Positions 1-11,400 of a stretch of DNA of 64,000 nucleotides are shown in pieces. This stretch comes from Dryomyza anilis. Its lineage: Eukaryota > Arthropoda > Insecta > Diptera > Dryomyzidae. Position 1 is the stretch's first letter, and each line of letters opens with the position of its first letter. The notes under the pieces are model-generated. The model was given only the letters and a program-made list of their open reading frames with translations, made no database searches and was not told where the DNA came from. Made by a program: the position numbers and the translations under genes. The stretch covers positions 54,713,122-54,777,121 of the forward strand of contig OX638133.1 in the NCBI GenBank assembly GCA_951804985.1, read 5' to 3'.

Positions 1-243
1 CTAAAAGCGAAGTATTTATTATAAAATAGTCATAATTTTATTTTTGTAATGATGTTACATATCTTGATTATTTTGTGTTATCTATATAAGTTTAATTCCA
101 TTAAATAAGCTTCTTCTATTGAAAAATACAAACTGTTTTTTAGCTTTTTCATATTAATCCGTATTACCATACTTATTATTCGAAATATATGGATTTCAAG
201 TGATCTGGATTTTCAGTAAAACATTTATGATGATATAGTATAA
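1..243. other. AT-rich DNA with no recognised feature
   Basis: I see no reading frame, repeat end or known motif here. It is the left flank of the SINE insertion. Confidence 0.5.
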
Positions 244-256
244 TAGTGATCTTATA

Positions 257-561
257 ATATAATAATACTAGTTTAGCGCTACAGTCCTGTATAGAACTTC
301 GGCCGAGCTCTCTCACCATTTTGAGCTGTGCGTGTTATATTTGTACTCAAAGTGGTGGGACCTACAGTTTATTGCCGAATCCTAACGGCGGGTGAGAGAT
401 TTTTCATAGGCAATGGTTTTACTCTCGTAGGTTTGCCATTTACTGACGAGAGGTAGCGCGGTATAGAAAATGTTTCTATGAAAAGATGTTGTTAGCCCCA
501 GTCTTGAACCGGGGACCTTTCGGCTCGCAGTCCAACGCACTAACCACTGAGCTACCGCGGC
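257..561 (-). mobile_element. tRNA-derived SINE with 13-bp target duplication
   Basis: The element reads right to left: a tRNA-like head (561 to 490), a body of about 210 bp and an AT-rich tail of TTA-type repeats ending at 257. It is bounded by a perfect 13-bp direct repeat, tagtgatcttata, at 244-256 and 562-574, the mark of LINE-assisted insertion. The body recurs at 60487-60692 with its own target duplication, so this is a dispersed family and not a lone tRNA pseudogene. SINEs are transcribed by RNA polymerase III and borrow a LINE's enzymes; the partner LINE is not known. Neither LINE in this window shows a matching TTA tail. Confidence 0.85.
490..561 (-). promoter_or_regulatory. tRNA-like head of SINE with Pol III A and B boxes
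   Basis: On the minus strand an A box, TAGCTCAGTGG, lies at 554-544 and a B box, GGTTCAAGACT, at 510-500, spaced as in a tRNA gene. The acceptor arm does not close (GCCGCGG against GGGGCTAAC) and the anticodon stem pairs poorly, so this is a SINE promoter and not a working tRNA gene. Confidence 0.8.
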
Positions 562-664
562 TAGTGATCTTATAGTTTCATAAAAACAGATAAAATTGGT
601 GATTAACATGTTTGGGCCAAAGTCACCTCACCCGCGACGTGACTTTGAACCATTTTTATTTTTT

Positions 665-1393
665 TATACCCTACACTAAAAGTGAAAGGGTATATTCAGT
701 TTGGTACGCCGTTTGTAACACCCAGAAGGAAGCATCTCCGGTATGGAAAAGTATATATATTCTTGATCAGCATGACCTCCTGAGTCGATTTAGCGATGTC
801 CGTCTGTCCGTCTGTCTGTCCGTCTGTCCGTCTGTCTGTCTGTCTGTCTGTCCGTCTGTCTGTTGAAATCCCTAAGACTTTTAAAATTGAAGAGCTAGAT
901 AAATGAAACTTTTAACTTAGATTACTAATATACCTACGCTGTATGTGCGAGATCGATCCATTGTGACCTATGATCCGACCACTTATGTTCAAATACCTCA
1001 TATAAAATGTACATATAAAGATCAATTTTTATGTATACGTGCTTAGGTAAACTTTTTTGGTCAAATATATATTGATATCATGCTCAAATACATGATAATA
1101 TTGTTTTCCGGCGAAAAGACTTATGGTTCACAAAAAAAAAAATCGAAATTCGGTACACCTACCCATTTGTAAATATGGGTATCAAATGAATGGAAATTCT
1201 TCAGCGATTAAATGTTTGTAGTTTTTTTCAGGATTCGTATACCCTGGTGACCTATATATCACTTTGAATGGTAACCACACATATGTGTAGGGTATTTATA
1301 GTCGGCTTAGACCGACTATAATTTTGATAATCCTAACTATCATAATTACACCTACTTTAAAATTTCCCATGTGATCTAACCTTCCCAACTGGT
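665..1393 (-). mobile_element. mini-me / DINE-1-like nonautonomous element, copy A
   Basis: A 729-bp element running from TATACCCTACAC to CCAACTGGT; other copies at 11232, 24319 and 49566 are in the opposite orientation. It has the layout reported for dipteran mini-me elements: a (GTCY)n microsatellite, a conserved core (tcgactcaggaggtcatgct in plus-oriented copies) and a short TA run, plus a subterminal hairpin around cacatatgtgtaggg. No protein is encoded. It lies between two T residues with no target duplication, fitting Helentron-related (HINE/DINE-1) insertion as I recall it. Copy A resembles copy E more than copies B and C. Confidence 0.8.
798..863. repeat. (GTCY)n microsatellite
   Basis: About sixteen tetranucleotides, GTCC or GTCT, inside mini-me copy A. 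The same tract is shorter in copies B (21429-21474) and C (24865-24884) and long in copy E (50107-50180). Confidence 0.95.
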
Positions 1394-1838
1394 TATAATT
1401 ACTGTTATTACACCATGAAATTTTGATTGCTGATGCTTAAAGAGGACATACTTAAAATATTTTATAAAATAATAAAATATTAATTACATTTCAAAATAGC
1501 GAATTATAAGCATTACAAAATCAACATATACAGTTTTTCGGGTCAAAGTCACTCCAGTTGACGGTAATGTGTTTGACGGAAAACAAAATATACAAAATCA
1601 GATGCCAATCTGTACAATCTTTTATAAATGCACTTATAATGAAAAACCAAACCTGGACACAGCTCAGCCAAAAAACATTAAACAAATTTGCAACGTTTTT
1701 TCAATTAACGCGAAATCAAAATATTAATGTTGCATTGCAATCTCAATACGGGATTTTTTTAAAATTTTTTAAATGTATTTCAATAACTTTATAATCATTC
1801 CAAATAATAAATAAAAAAAGGAAAATTTGATATACAGG
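1394..1838. other. AT-rich DNA without recognised feature
   Basis: Contains one 78-codon open frame (1558-1794) of low-complexity composition that I do not recognise and do not treat as a gene. Confidence 0.4.
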
Positions 1839-1972
1839 CGAGAGAAAATAGCTAGAGATGGAGTAAAATAGAGCAAATAATCTCATAAAGTTGTGTAAAC
1901 ACTACATAGAACTCCACGGTAGGGAGCTCTACGGTAGATTTTTTTCTCTATCTCTAGCTAATTTTTCTATCG
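1839..1972. repeat. Imperfect inverted repeat (MITE-like hairpin)
   Basis: The left arm (1839-1862, core tagctagagatgga) pairs with the right arm (1945-1972, core tctctagctaattttt). Between them is a 13-bp imperfect direct repeat, gaactccacggta / gagctctacggta. Size and shape suggest a small MITE, but I see no clear target duplication. Confidence 0.55.
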
Positions 1973-3251
1973 TGTATTCGAGCCTTAAATGTTAAAATGG
2001 TAAATAATATATATTTTTTGCATTTTTAATTTTGCGTTTTTATCAATATTTCAATACAGAGTACAAACACTGATCGCTGCATATACAAACAACAAACATA
2101 TGCAAATATAACAATACAGTATCCAAGCATGTGATATTTTTATTCGAGAACTTATTTTTGTACAAGCTGTACTGTGTTGTTAGCAGTGTTTTGCTTTTGT
2201 GTTGCGTCTGGCTGTTGTCATGCGATATATACAGGGTGCCACGAAAACTTCAATGTGTCTTTATTGTAGATTAGGGATGCCCACAATGGTTTTGTCTAGA
2301 AAGGAAATATTATAAATTTAATAAACCATATATTAAGAAAATGCATTCATTTTAAAAATACATATTTTTGAACTATATATTTAGCATATATTTATATATA
2401 TTTGTTTTACAACATTATTCATATAATGTTGTATGAATTATTATAATGAATTATATTATTAAATAAATCTAAAATATTTATCGTTAAAATAAATTTTATT
2501 CAGTGTAAACTCACAGTCATTTATAGCAAATAACCCAGTAGAAATTGTGAAATAGAATTTTTGACTAATTTTTTTTTTAAATCTGAAAAAAAAAAAATAT
2601 TACAAAATATTTATATATTATGTTAATTTATTTATTTTCCGGGGGAGTGCGCCAGCTTATGTTTGTAGTTTTACTTGATTAAAAAAAATTAGATATGTTT
2701 ACATTTAAAATTGAAACGTACAGTTTAAAAATACTTCTAGTACCGTTAAAAATATAATGTTTAAGTTGTTTTTTATTAGATACATGTAAATCATGAGTGG
2801 TTTAATTAAATGTATAAAAATAAAGTCAATTTAAGAAATAGTCAACAATTTATATTTCGTACTGGGGTTGCATGCGTAGAATTGAAGTCGACTGCACACA
2901 GTGGAACATAGTATTTTAAGTATGATTTAAATATTTATATTATTATTTATTATTGTATACTTTATATCAGAACGATTAATGTATAGTATAATAATTATTG
3001 TTAATTAAAAAACCTCAAGTAATAATTTGCTTAACACTTTTGCAATAGCAATTTTTATCCACTTGTCTTTTTTTATGAACGGAATAAGAACATATCGTCA
3101 CTATCATGCCAACGGGGCGAATGTGGAATTTTTGATATTTACGTTTTTTTACATTTTTGAATGTAGTCTATCCTCAATTCTGTGCCAAAATCGCGTGTCG
3201 TTTTGTTGGATATTTCTAGCCAAAAAAAGACAAAACCAAAAGGGCGATTTT
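1973..3251. other. AT-rich intergenic DNA
   Basis: Mostly homopolymer-rich A+T sequence. A phrase at 2230-2250, acagggtgccacgaaaac, looks like the end of some transposon but has no partner nearby. No coding evidence. Confidence 0.4.
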
Positions 3252-3591
3252 GAAAAATTGATAATCTTGTCATGCCATAAGGGCGAATCTTTTCGTTTTT
3301 TCGCCATAACTTTTTATTGGAATATGATAAAATAGTGGTGTAAAGGCATTTATGGTTTGTATTCAAAGCACCTATCGATCTGCATCATTAATTAAAAATA
3401 TTTTGCCAAACATTAATTTGCAATTTGTTATTTGCAGGAAAAAATGTTAGGCAAAATAATTTTAAATAATGATGCAGTTCGATAGGTGCTTTATAAGCAA
3501 ACAATTATACCTTTACACCACTATTTTTTTGCACTATTTAAGAGTTATGGCGATTATGGCCCTTTTGACATGACAAGATTTTCAATTTTTC
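3252..3591. repeat. Foldback hairpin repeat, first copy
   Basis: A near-complete palindrome. The left arm holds cttgtcatgcc, gccataactttt, tagtggtgtaaaggca and gcacctatcgat; the right arm holds the same words inverted and in reverse order. The centre, near 3420, is tttgccaaacatt facing its own complement. This is the structure of a foldback-type MITE. A related word, tcgataggcacttt, occurs in every satellite unit, so the units contain a piece of this family. Confidence 0.75.
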
Positions 3592-3605
3592 CAATTTCTT
3601 AGTTT

Positions 3606-3850
3606 TTTTTGCTTTAATTTTTTATTGGTGCAAGATAAAATAGTGGTGTTTTTAAAGCACCTATCGAACTGCATCATTATTTTAAAATATTTTGCCAAAC
3701 ATTTTTTCCTGCAAATAACAAATGGCAAATAAATGTTTGACAAAATATTTTTAATTAATTATGCCAATAGATAGGTGCTTTAAAAACAAACAATTAATGC
3801 CTCTACATTACTATTTTATCTTGCGCTAATAAAAAGTTATAGCATAAAAA
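3606..3850. repeat. Foldback hairpin repeat, second copy
   Basis: A second palindrome of the same family directly follows the first. Arms of about 110 bp carry tgcaagataaaatagtggtg and gcacctatcgaactgcatca on the left and their complements on the right. Arm divergence is moderate, so it is not very recent. Confidence 0.7.
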
Positions 3851-4637
3851 TCAAAAATATTTGCGTTTTGATCTGGATATAGCCTCACAAAATCCGTATT
3901 TATAATTCAGAAGGTTGTCCAAATCTAACGATATTTTATATACGTTATAATAATTGACGAATAAACTAAAATAACAGAAAAAATTAAAATTTTTCTAATT
4001 TTTAAAGCGTTTCAAACTTTAAAATTTGATTTCCCAGCATTTTTAAAAATGCAAATTCGCCATATGCAAATTTTCATAAAATATAGTATTTTTGTAATTG
4101 TATGTAATTTTTTTTTCCAAAACTTCGAATTAATTTTTTGTCAGGTTTTGTTTTACTTTGTTACACCGTACTCTCACCGTACTCTCACTCTCTTCAGTGC
4201 TGCACCATTTCTTAAGTAAAATAGGGCAGAAATGTGAAATAAATAATTATTTTAGAATTCAGTTAACTTTGAGATTTTAATCACATTAGACACATTTTAT
4301 ATCCCAACACATTTTACAAAATAATAAATAATTAAATTTTGTTTTTGCATGCGAAAATTATATAAATGTTATGAGAAAAAAATTATAATTATTTAAAATG
4401 ATAAAATTTGTATATTTTAATAATTCAAAATAATAAGCAATATAAATGGGTCCGTTAAAACCAATCTCAAATAATTAAACTCTTAAAGAGATATTTAAAT
4501 TTCCCGGATTTTATAAAAATGCAACACTAAAATCCCCGCTCATTTCTGCGTTGCAATCCCCGCTCACTTCTGCCCGTAGATACCCCTCGCCTAGCCTAAT
4601 CAATGCAATTAATTTTTAATTGAAACTCAGCCGATGT
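3851..4637. other. AT-rich DNA left of the satellite array
   Basis: No gene. It contains short direct repeats such as ccgtactctcac (4167-4190) and atccccgctcacttctgc-type words (4532-4575). The satellite-type sequence begins abruptly at 4638. Confidence 0.4.
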
Positions 4638-4740
4638 AACTTTTTGTTGCATTGAATCCCATATTCATAATAATGATAATATGTTAATTGGATAAACTTT
4701 AAAAACTTTTTTGTCATATTGATATTAACATTGTTATATA

Positions 4741-5382
4741 TGGGCCATTCCACACCAAAAGTCAAATTTGAAATTTTACCTTTTCGATCTTAATGAACTT
4801 TTGGCAACTGATAAAGGGTATCGAGGCATGCACTAAACAATTTTTTTTTATTTTTTCCGACCACTACTTCCAGAGATACAGTGGCTCAAAGTTGTAAAAA
4901 AGTGCCAAAAATCACTTTTGTACTGTTGTTCATATTTAAATATCTCTTGAACTAGAAATGCTCCGTTAATGGCTCGTTTTAAAGCTAATAGAACAAGCTT
5001 TTAGAAAAATTAAGTTGTAATTTCCAAACGGCCTGTGGCCCGTGGTCATTATCCTTGCACTTCAAAATTGATGTCCTTAAAAAGGACCCTTTTTAAAATT
5101 CTGAAAAAAATCCTAAGTTTTCGTCAATTTATTATAAATGTTCATACAAAATTTCAAGATGGGTTTTTGACGGAGTTTCTAGCATTTCTAGTTCAAGAGA
5201 TATTTAAATATGAACAACAGTACAAAAGTGATTTTTGGCACTTTTTTTCCAACTTTGAGCCACTGTATCTCTGGAAGTAGTGTTTAGTGCATGTCTCGAT
5301 ACCCTTTATCAGTTGCCAAAATTTCATTGAAATCGAAGAAGGTGAGTTCCAACCGCTGGTCGATTTGGTGTGGAATGGCCCA
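4741..5382. mobile_element. 642-bp element with long terminal inverted repeats
   Basis: Starts TGGGCCATTCCACACCAAA and ends with the exact complement; the arms stay complementary for about 240 bp (ccagagatacagtggctcaa, gatatttaaatatgaacaac). The internal frame at 5035-5280 is a consequence of the inverted repeat and encodes nothing I recognise. U2, U3 and U4 have no insertion at the matching place (about 10378, 23475, 33080), which fixes the boundaries. Superfamily not assigned; target duplication ambiguous in the TA-rich site. Confidence 0.8.
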
Positions 5383-7737
5383 TTTATTAAAATTTTTATT
5401 GAGAATTATTAAATCATTAATTAATTAGTAACATCAATTAAAAATTTCATTCGATAGACATTTTTTTAATTAAATTTTTTTAAATACATAATTTATTTTA
5501 TTTTTTATTATTTTAAAAGTAAAATAGTTACATATAAAAAAAATATTGTCATATTATTATTTCAGTGTTACAAATAATTGTTGCACTTTTACATTTTTGT
5601 TTAAAAGTACAAAATAAGTAAGGAACGAATTGTATATTAATTAAAATTATTTCAATTAAACGAAAAAGGTTAAGAAAATAAATTAATTCAATATTTCACA
5701 AGAACATAAATAATTTAAATATTACAAGTTTTATAAAATATTATTATAATGAATTTATTTCAATAATAATTGTTGAAACTCTTATATTAAATTATTTTTT
5801 GGGATTTTATAGAAAAATGTTTGTATAAACTGATAAATGCTTTGAGATTCCTCCGTATACTCTATGTTGAACAAAAGAAATGTTTTGAATACAATGTCAG
5901 CAGCTCGCACGGTTCTAAATATACTTATATTTCTTTCACATTTGAAAGACTCCCTGTAACAATAAACAAGGAGGTATTGTTTTTTTGTTGTAGTCTTAAA
6001 ATTTGTATTTTCTTTTCAATATCATCAAAATTTTCTCCGAAAATAAGAAAAGAATCCTGTTAATCAGAAACTGTAAATCGTTTCTTTAATTTTGCTCCGG
6101 AAGAATCCTGTACTGAAGAAAATAATTTTAGAAGAAACTGAACGACGCCCGACACAAACCAAAATGAAATCCAGAAGAAAAAAAAACTTAACAGAGTTGA
6201 ATAAATCAAAAGTAAGAAATAAAAGTAGTAAATACTATTAATGATTTAGTTGTATTTAAAATGTATTAAATTAATTCCTATTAATATTTTAATTAAAAAA
6301 ACGTGTAAATACAATTAATTAGTTAGTAAATAGATTCATATTTTTAATTGGAGTACGATTTTGTTTGCTATTAATATCAATTGTTATATATACGTACAAT
6401 ATTTTATTCTGTGTATAATATGTGCATAATAACGTCGCTGTCTCAAAAATCATGTAATCGTATACATTAGACATGATATCCAGCAAAGAATAATAAAATC
6501 ATAATGATTTGGTATTTGTTATAAATGATTATAACAACGAAAAAATGTTTGGATTTTTAATTCCCTTTTATATGTTATATTACGTGACCATATTAGTAAT
6601 TTAAAACGCGAGATATTTGCAAACCATTTTTTCCCACATTTGTTGACCATATTATTATTGGAAAGTCGGTAAATATGTTATTGGTTGATATCTCATAAAA
6701 TGATCCATAGACAATTTTATAACCCACATTTTAAAATGTTGCGGGTCATTTCCCATAATATGCTTGAAAGTTTGTTGGCATATTTGGAATATTTATTTAA
6801 GGTTAATGTCAATCGATAGGCACTTTAAAAACAAACATTAAATGCCTTTACATAAATATTTTATATTGTACATATAATCCCCCAGCAAAAACACAGTCGG
6901 TCATTTTATTGATCATTTTAGGGGTAGCAATGTTCAAGTTTCGATCAAAATTTCGGTCACATGTAGAATAGGGTCGGGAAAAAAATGATCAAAACTTGTG
7001 TAAACGTGTGAGTTTACATCCCTGTCATACGCACGTTTACACAGCTTTTTCTTACATGTATAAGTGAGTCGCAAACATTTTTCATTTGTGTTGATGTTTC
7101 GGTCAGCAGTGTCTTGCCGGGAAGTTATAGCAAAAAAACAATATCAATTATATCATTTTACACAACATTTCAAAAATACCACAGATGGGAAGATTCTAAC
7201 AGAAATGGCAACAATGATCTTACACTTTGCAAATTGCAATCATGTACAGTGAGCAGATCAACGCATTGTCTTTGTCCTTGAACAAATATGAGTTGACGAA
7301 AAGTTAGAGTTTGCTTGTTGCACTCTTTCATGTGTAATGAGGATCAGTGTTGCCATCATCCAACGGCCAAATATGGCTGACATTTCACAAAAAATTGCTA
7401 AATTTGATTTTATTTCATACAAAACACCAGATTAGAAACGCTTTGTCATTTTTTGAATAATTTTGGGGATTGGGCACTTAAATAATCCCGTTTACGTTTC
7501 CTGAAGTACTTTAATTCATTCATTTGTGTTTAATGCAAATATAAACTATTCGAGATACATGTCGAAACCTAAAATATTGATCTTTTTATGCATTAAATCA
7601 TTTTGATTTAATAAAAAAGGAACATTTTGAAACAATCATTTTACAATGATATCATGTTTGTAAAATGACACAGTTTATTCTACTGAAAATATACAGTCCT
7701 TTTGTGTAATTAGTGTGAAACAAAGTTTTTTTTCATT

Positions 7738-8474
7738 CAGAATATGCCATTGGAACGCAAACGGTATTAGCCAGCACAGCCTAGAAATTGAAAATTTCCT
7801 ACACAACAAAGAATTAGATATTATGCTTATTTCAGAAACCCACTTAACAAGCCAAACTTTTCAATCCCCGGTTTTAAACATTATAAAACAAATCATCCTG
7901 ACGGGAAAGCGAGAGGAGGAACATGCATTTTAATAAAAAATCGCATAAAACATTATGCTCTAGAAGAGTATGCAGAAAACTATTTGCAAGCAACGTCAAT
8001 ATCTCTGCAATGTTGGGGAGAAAATATTACAATAAGTGCAATTTACTGTCCCCGAAAGTATCTTATATCAGACAAACAATTCGTGGATTTTTTAACACAC
8101 TTGGTGGTAAGTTCATAGCAGCTGGTGACTACAATGCCAAACATACGTTCTGGGGCTCGCGGTTAATAAACCTTAAAGGAAAGAAACTGTTCTCTGCGTT
8201 AACGAACAGGACTAACAAAATAGACTTTATATCCACCGGTCAACCTACATACTGGCCTTCAGACCCGCGAAAGATACCTAACTTAATGGATTTCGGAATA
8301 TACAAAAACATAACTCGACAGTCAATATCTGCAGAATCATACCTGGATCTATCATCGGACCACTCACCAGTTATAATACACCTACATAACCAAGCTGGCT
8401 TAAGTATCGACAACACATCAGTAGTCACATCGATATCAGTCCATTACTTAAGAGTGAGAACGAAATTGACTTAG
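7738..8474 (+). pseudogene. Jockey-type ORF2, AP-endonuclease domain (broken)
   Basis: The endonuclease nicks target DNA to prime reverse transcription. Visible motifs: CHWNANGISQHSLEIE (the N-terminal Asn motif), IMLISETHLT (catalytic Glu), AAGDYNAKHTFWGSRL (catalytic Asp and Asn), and SSDHSPVIIHL (catalytic Asp-His). The frame is interrupted near 7925, where the reading shifts from one frame into another, and the first residues of the open frame are satellite sequence. Motif order and wording match jockey-clade insect LINEs. All catalytic motifs survive, but the protein cannot be made as one chain. Confidence 0.85.
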
Positions 8475-8585
8475 CTATGCTGAACTTTAACGACGTACTT
8501 CTCTCTGCAGCAGTTTATTCCACACCAGTTACATCTGTAACATCAACGAACATTTTGTGAATACAAAAAGGCGTCTTCGTACGGA

Positions 8586-9637
8586 ATGGCAAGCACACAG
8601 ATCGCCCTTAGCAAAGCAACAACTTGCGACAGCCGTACGGCGTCTAAGAGAAATATTGAACTAGAAAACAATTTACGAACTTACACGGAAAAACTTACTC
8701 CAACCGAATCGACTAACTACTCACTATGGAAGGTAAACAAAAATATTAATATTCCGGAAGAATGTGATGTACCCATAAGAAAAGAACATGGTCGATGGGC
8801 AAGAACTGATGAAGAAAAAGCCCTTACTTTTGCCACCCACCTAAAATCTGTGTTTCAGCCGAATTCACCTACTAACAATTACGAAATCCCTAACCTGCAT
8901 ATCACAAGCCATTCAAATATACTTAAAACAAAAATTAAGGATATTAGGCATATTATAAACCAGCTCAATAATAGGAAATCACTAGGGCATGACCATATTA
9001 CTCCAAAAATGATGAAAGAGTTGCCTGGTATTGCCATTAAAATGCTACTGCAGCTATTTAATGCAATATTGCGAAAAGGTTATTTTCCCCAATTATGGAA
9101 AATCTCCCAAATAAGAATGATACCTAAACCTGGGAAAAACCCATCCCTGGTATCCTCAAACAGACCAATAAGCCTTCTCCCAACGTTATCAAAATTGTTT
9201 GAAAAATTGCTCCTTTCTAAGCTAGTACCTCATATAGAACAAAACTGCATCATTCCAACCCATCAATTCGGCTTTCGAAAAAAACACTGCACTATAGAAC
9301 AAGTGCATCGTATCACTAACGAAATAAGAAAGCCTTTGAGGAGAAAAAATACTGCTCGGCGATTTTTCTCGATGTTGCTCAGGCATTTGATAGAGTATGG
9401 CATGCCGGACTGATGTACAAAATTAAAAAACTCTTACCTACCAACGTCCACAAACTTTTAAACTCGTATCTTTTCAACCGAACATTTCGAGTAAAAGTCA
9501 AAGAGTTTATCACAAACGACTACGTAATTGCAGCTGGAGTTCCTCAAGGCAGCGTTCTTGGACCGGTACTCTATACACTTTTTACAGCAGACTTACCAAT
9601 GACCTTAGTAATAACTACAAAGAACGACTAAAACATC
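8586..9637 (+). pseudogene. Jockey-type ORF2, reverse transcriptase fragment
   Basis: The open frame 8586-9413 carries the linker and RT fingers: KSLGHDHITPKMMKELP, RMIPKPGKNPSLVSSNRPIS, LPTLSKLFEKLL and HQFGFRKKHCTIEQVHRI. A frameshift near 9360 moves the palm segment AQAFDRVWHAGL into another frame, and 9413-9631 gives AAGVPQGSVLGPVLY. The sequence then runs into MTLVITTKND and a stop, so the YADD-containing catalytic box and the thumb are deleted. A short ARALEDC-like remnant near 9688 belongs to the normal C-terminus. Dead copy. Confidence 0.85.
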
Positions 9638-11231
9638 ATCCAAATGTTCTGGCAAAAAATTTACTCCGAACTACACAGTACACGCGCCTTAGAAGACTGC
9701 ATTCAAATTAAAAGACATATTAAATCATAACTTGTACTTAACTTTATTTTGACTTTCTCTACATCTAATGTATTCATAATTAAATGACGAATTTTTATTC
9801 TCAAACTAAATGAATAATCTAAACATTGGCGAAGATTATAAATTTACTGTTAGCTTTAAGATTTTACAAATTATTGTTCGTTCTAACCAAGAAGATCCAA
9901 TAAATAAAAGAACAAAAAAAAAAACTTAGTGTGAATTGTGTAGTTTTTGAATATTCTTGCGACTGTTAGTTGCCGTGCGATACAGGATAGCAACGAAGAG
10001 TTGTCGTTGTGAAAGTGTGTGTGTACGCATCGTAATTCGTTAATTTTGTATTATTTGTGTTCTCTTGACATACGGTATATGTAGCATACTGATTTTTTTA
10101 ATCTTTGACGAAAAAAAATATGCCTATACGAAATATTCCTTATATTTATAATGAATGTATATGCTCATTTTATTATGGCCTTGAGATTTTAAATTGTCTC
10201 GTCAACATCACTTGATTTATACAATTATTTTTTATTAGTTAATTCTTGTTAAAATATAATTATATATAAAATATAACTTTTTATTGCATTGAATCCCATA
10301 TTCGTAATAATGATAATATGTTAATTGGATAAACTTTAATAACTTTTGTTGTCATATTATTATTTAAAATTGTTATATATATTAAATTTTTTATTGAGAA
10401 TTATTAAATCATTAATTAATTAATTAATTAGTAACATCAATTAAAAATTTCATTCGATAAAAGTTTTTTTAATTGAATTTTTTTAAATACATAATTTATT
10501 TTGTTTTTTATTATTTTAAAAGTAAAATAGTTACATATAAAAAAATATTGCCATATTATTATTTCAGTGTTACAAATAATTGTTGCACTTTTACATTTTT
10601 GTTTATTTTAAGAAGAAAAAATATTAAATTATATTACTTTTTGAGATGCAGCATTTCATTAAAAGTACAATATAAGTAAGGAACGAATTGTATATTAATT
10701 AAAATTATTTCAATTAAACGAAAAAGGTTAAGAAAATAAATTAATTCAATATTTCACAAGAACATAAATAATTTAAATATGACAAGTTTTATAAAATGTT
10801 ATTATAATGAATTTATTTCAATAATAATTGTTGAAACTCTTAAATTAAATTATTTGTTGGGATTGTATAGAAAAATGTTTGTATAAACTGATAAAAGCTT
10901 TGGGATTCCTCTGTATACTCTATGTTGAACAAAACAAATATTTTGAATACAATGTCAGCAGCTCGCACGGTTCTAAATATACGTATATTTCTTTCACATT
11001 TGAAAGGCTCCCTGTAACAATAAACAAGGAGGTATTGTTTTTTTGTTGTAGTCTTAAAATTTGTATTTTCTTTTCAATATCATCAAAATTTTCTCCGAAA
11101 ATAAGAAAAGAATCCTGTTAATCAGAAACTGTAAATCGTTTCTTTAATTTTGCTCCGGAAGAATCCTTTACTTAATAAAATAATTTTAGAAGAACGCCCG
11201 ACACAAACGCCCGACACAAACACAAAACAAA

Positions 11232-11400
11232 ACCAGTTGGGAAGATTAGATCACATGGGAAATTTTAAAGTAGGTGTTATTATGATAGTTAGGATTTTCA
11301 AAATTATCGTCGGTCTAAGCCGACTATAAATACCCTACACATATGTGTGGTAACCATTCAAATTGGTATATAGGAGGTCACCAGGGTATACGAAACCTGA
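11232..11400 (+). mobile_element. mini-me copy B, left part
   Basis: Begins ACCAGTTGGGAAGATTAG and is cut at 11400 by LTR element A; it resumes at 21053. The four bases before the break, ctga, are repeated as ctgt at 21049-21052. Confidence 0.85.

Larger units (their letters stand above)
7738..9924 (+). mobile_element. 5'-truncated jockey-type LINE, degenerate
   Basis: A non-LTR retrotransposon inserted into satellite unit U1. It begins inside the endonuclease domain (ORF1 and 5' UTR missing), continues into reverse transcriptase, has lost the end of that domain, and finishes with a 3' UTR, an AATAAA-type signal (taaataaaag, 9901-9910) and a poly(A) run at 9914-9924. Compared with U2-U4, about 170 bp of unit sequence between tttttttcatt and acttagtatg is missing at the site, so insertion was accompanied by a target deletion and no duplication is seen. 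Confidence 0.85.
4638..10274 (+). repeat. Satellite-like tandem unit U1 (with insertions)
   Basis: First of four head-to-tail units beginning aactttttgttgcattgaat. Without the 642-bp element at 4741 and the LINE at 7738 it is about 2.8 kb. It retains a segment near 7150-7340 (cacagatgggaag, tgtgtaatgag) that U2 and U3 have lost but U4 keeps. The right part (about 9940-10250) matches the interior of the hAT element at 18586-20220 in inverse orientation. No gene: the open frame at 5821-6063 recurs in all units but lacks an ATG. Confidence 0.8.

Noticed and set aside
490..561. Functional tRNA gene
   Set aside because: Acceptor stem does not pair, the anticodon stem is poor, and the sequence is the head of a SINE with target duplication.
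2230..2260. acagggtgccacgaaaactt as a transposon end
   Set aside because: No inverted partner or target duplication within reach.
5821..6063. An 80-codon frame recurring in all four satellite units (also 10879, 23917, 33582)
   Set aside because: It has no ATG (starts at TTG), changes between units are largely amino-acid-altering, U3 is frameshifted and U4 stops early. It is best explained by shared ancestry of the units.
7064..7252. 62-72-codon frames near ttacatgtataagtgagtcg in several units
   Set aside because: No ATG start, differing frames between copies, and low-complexity content.
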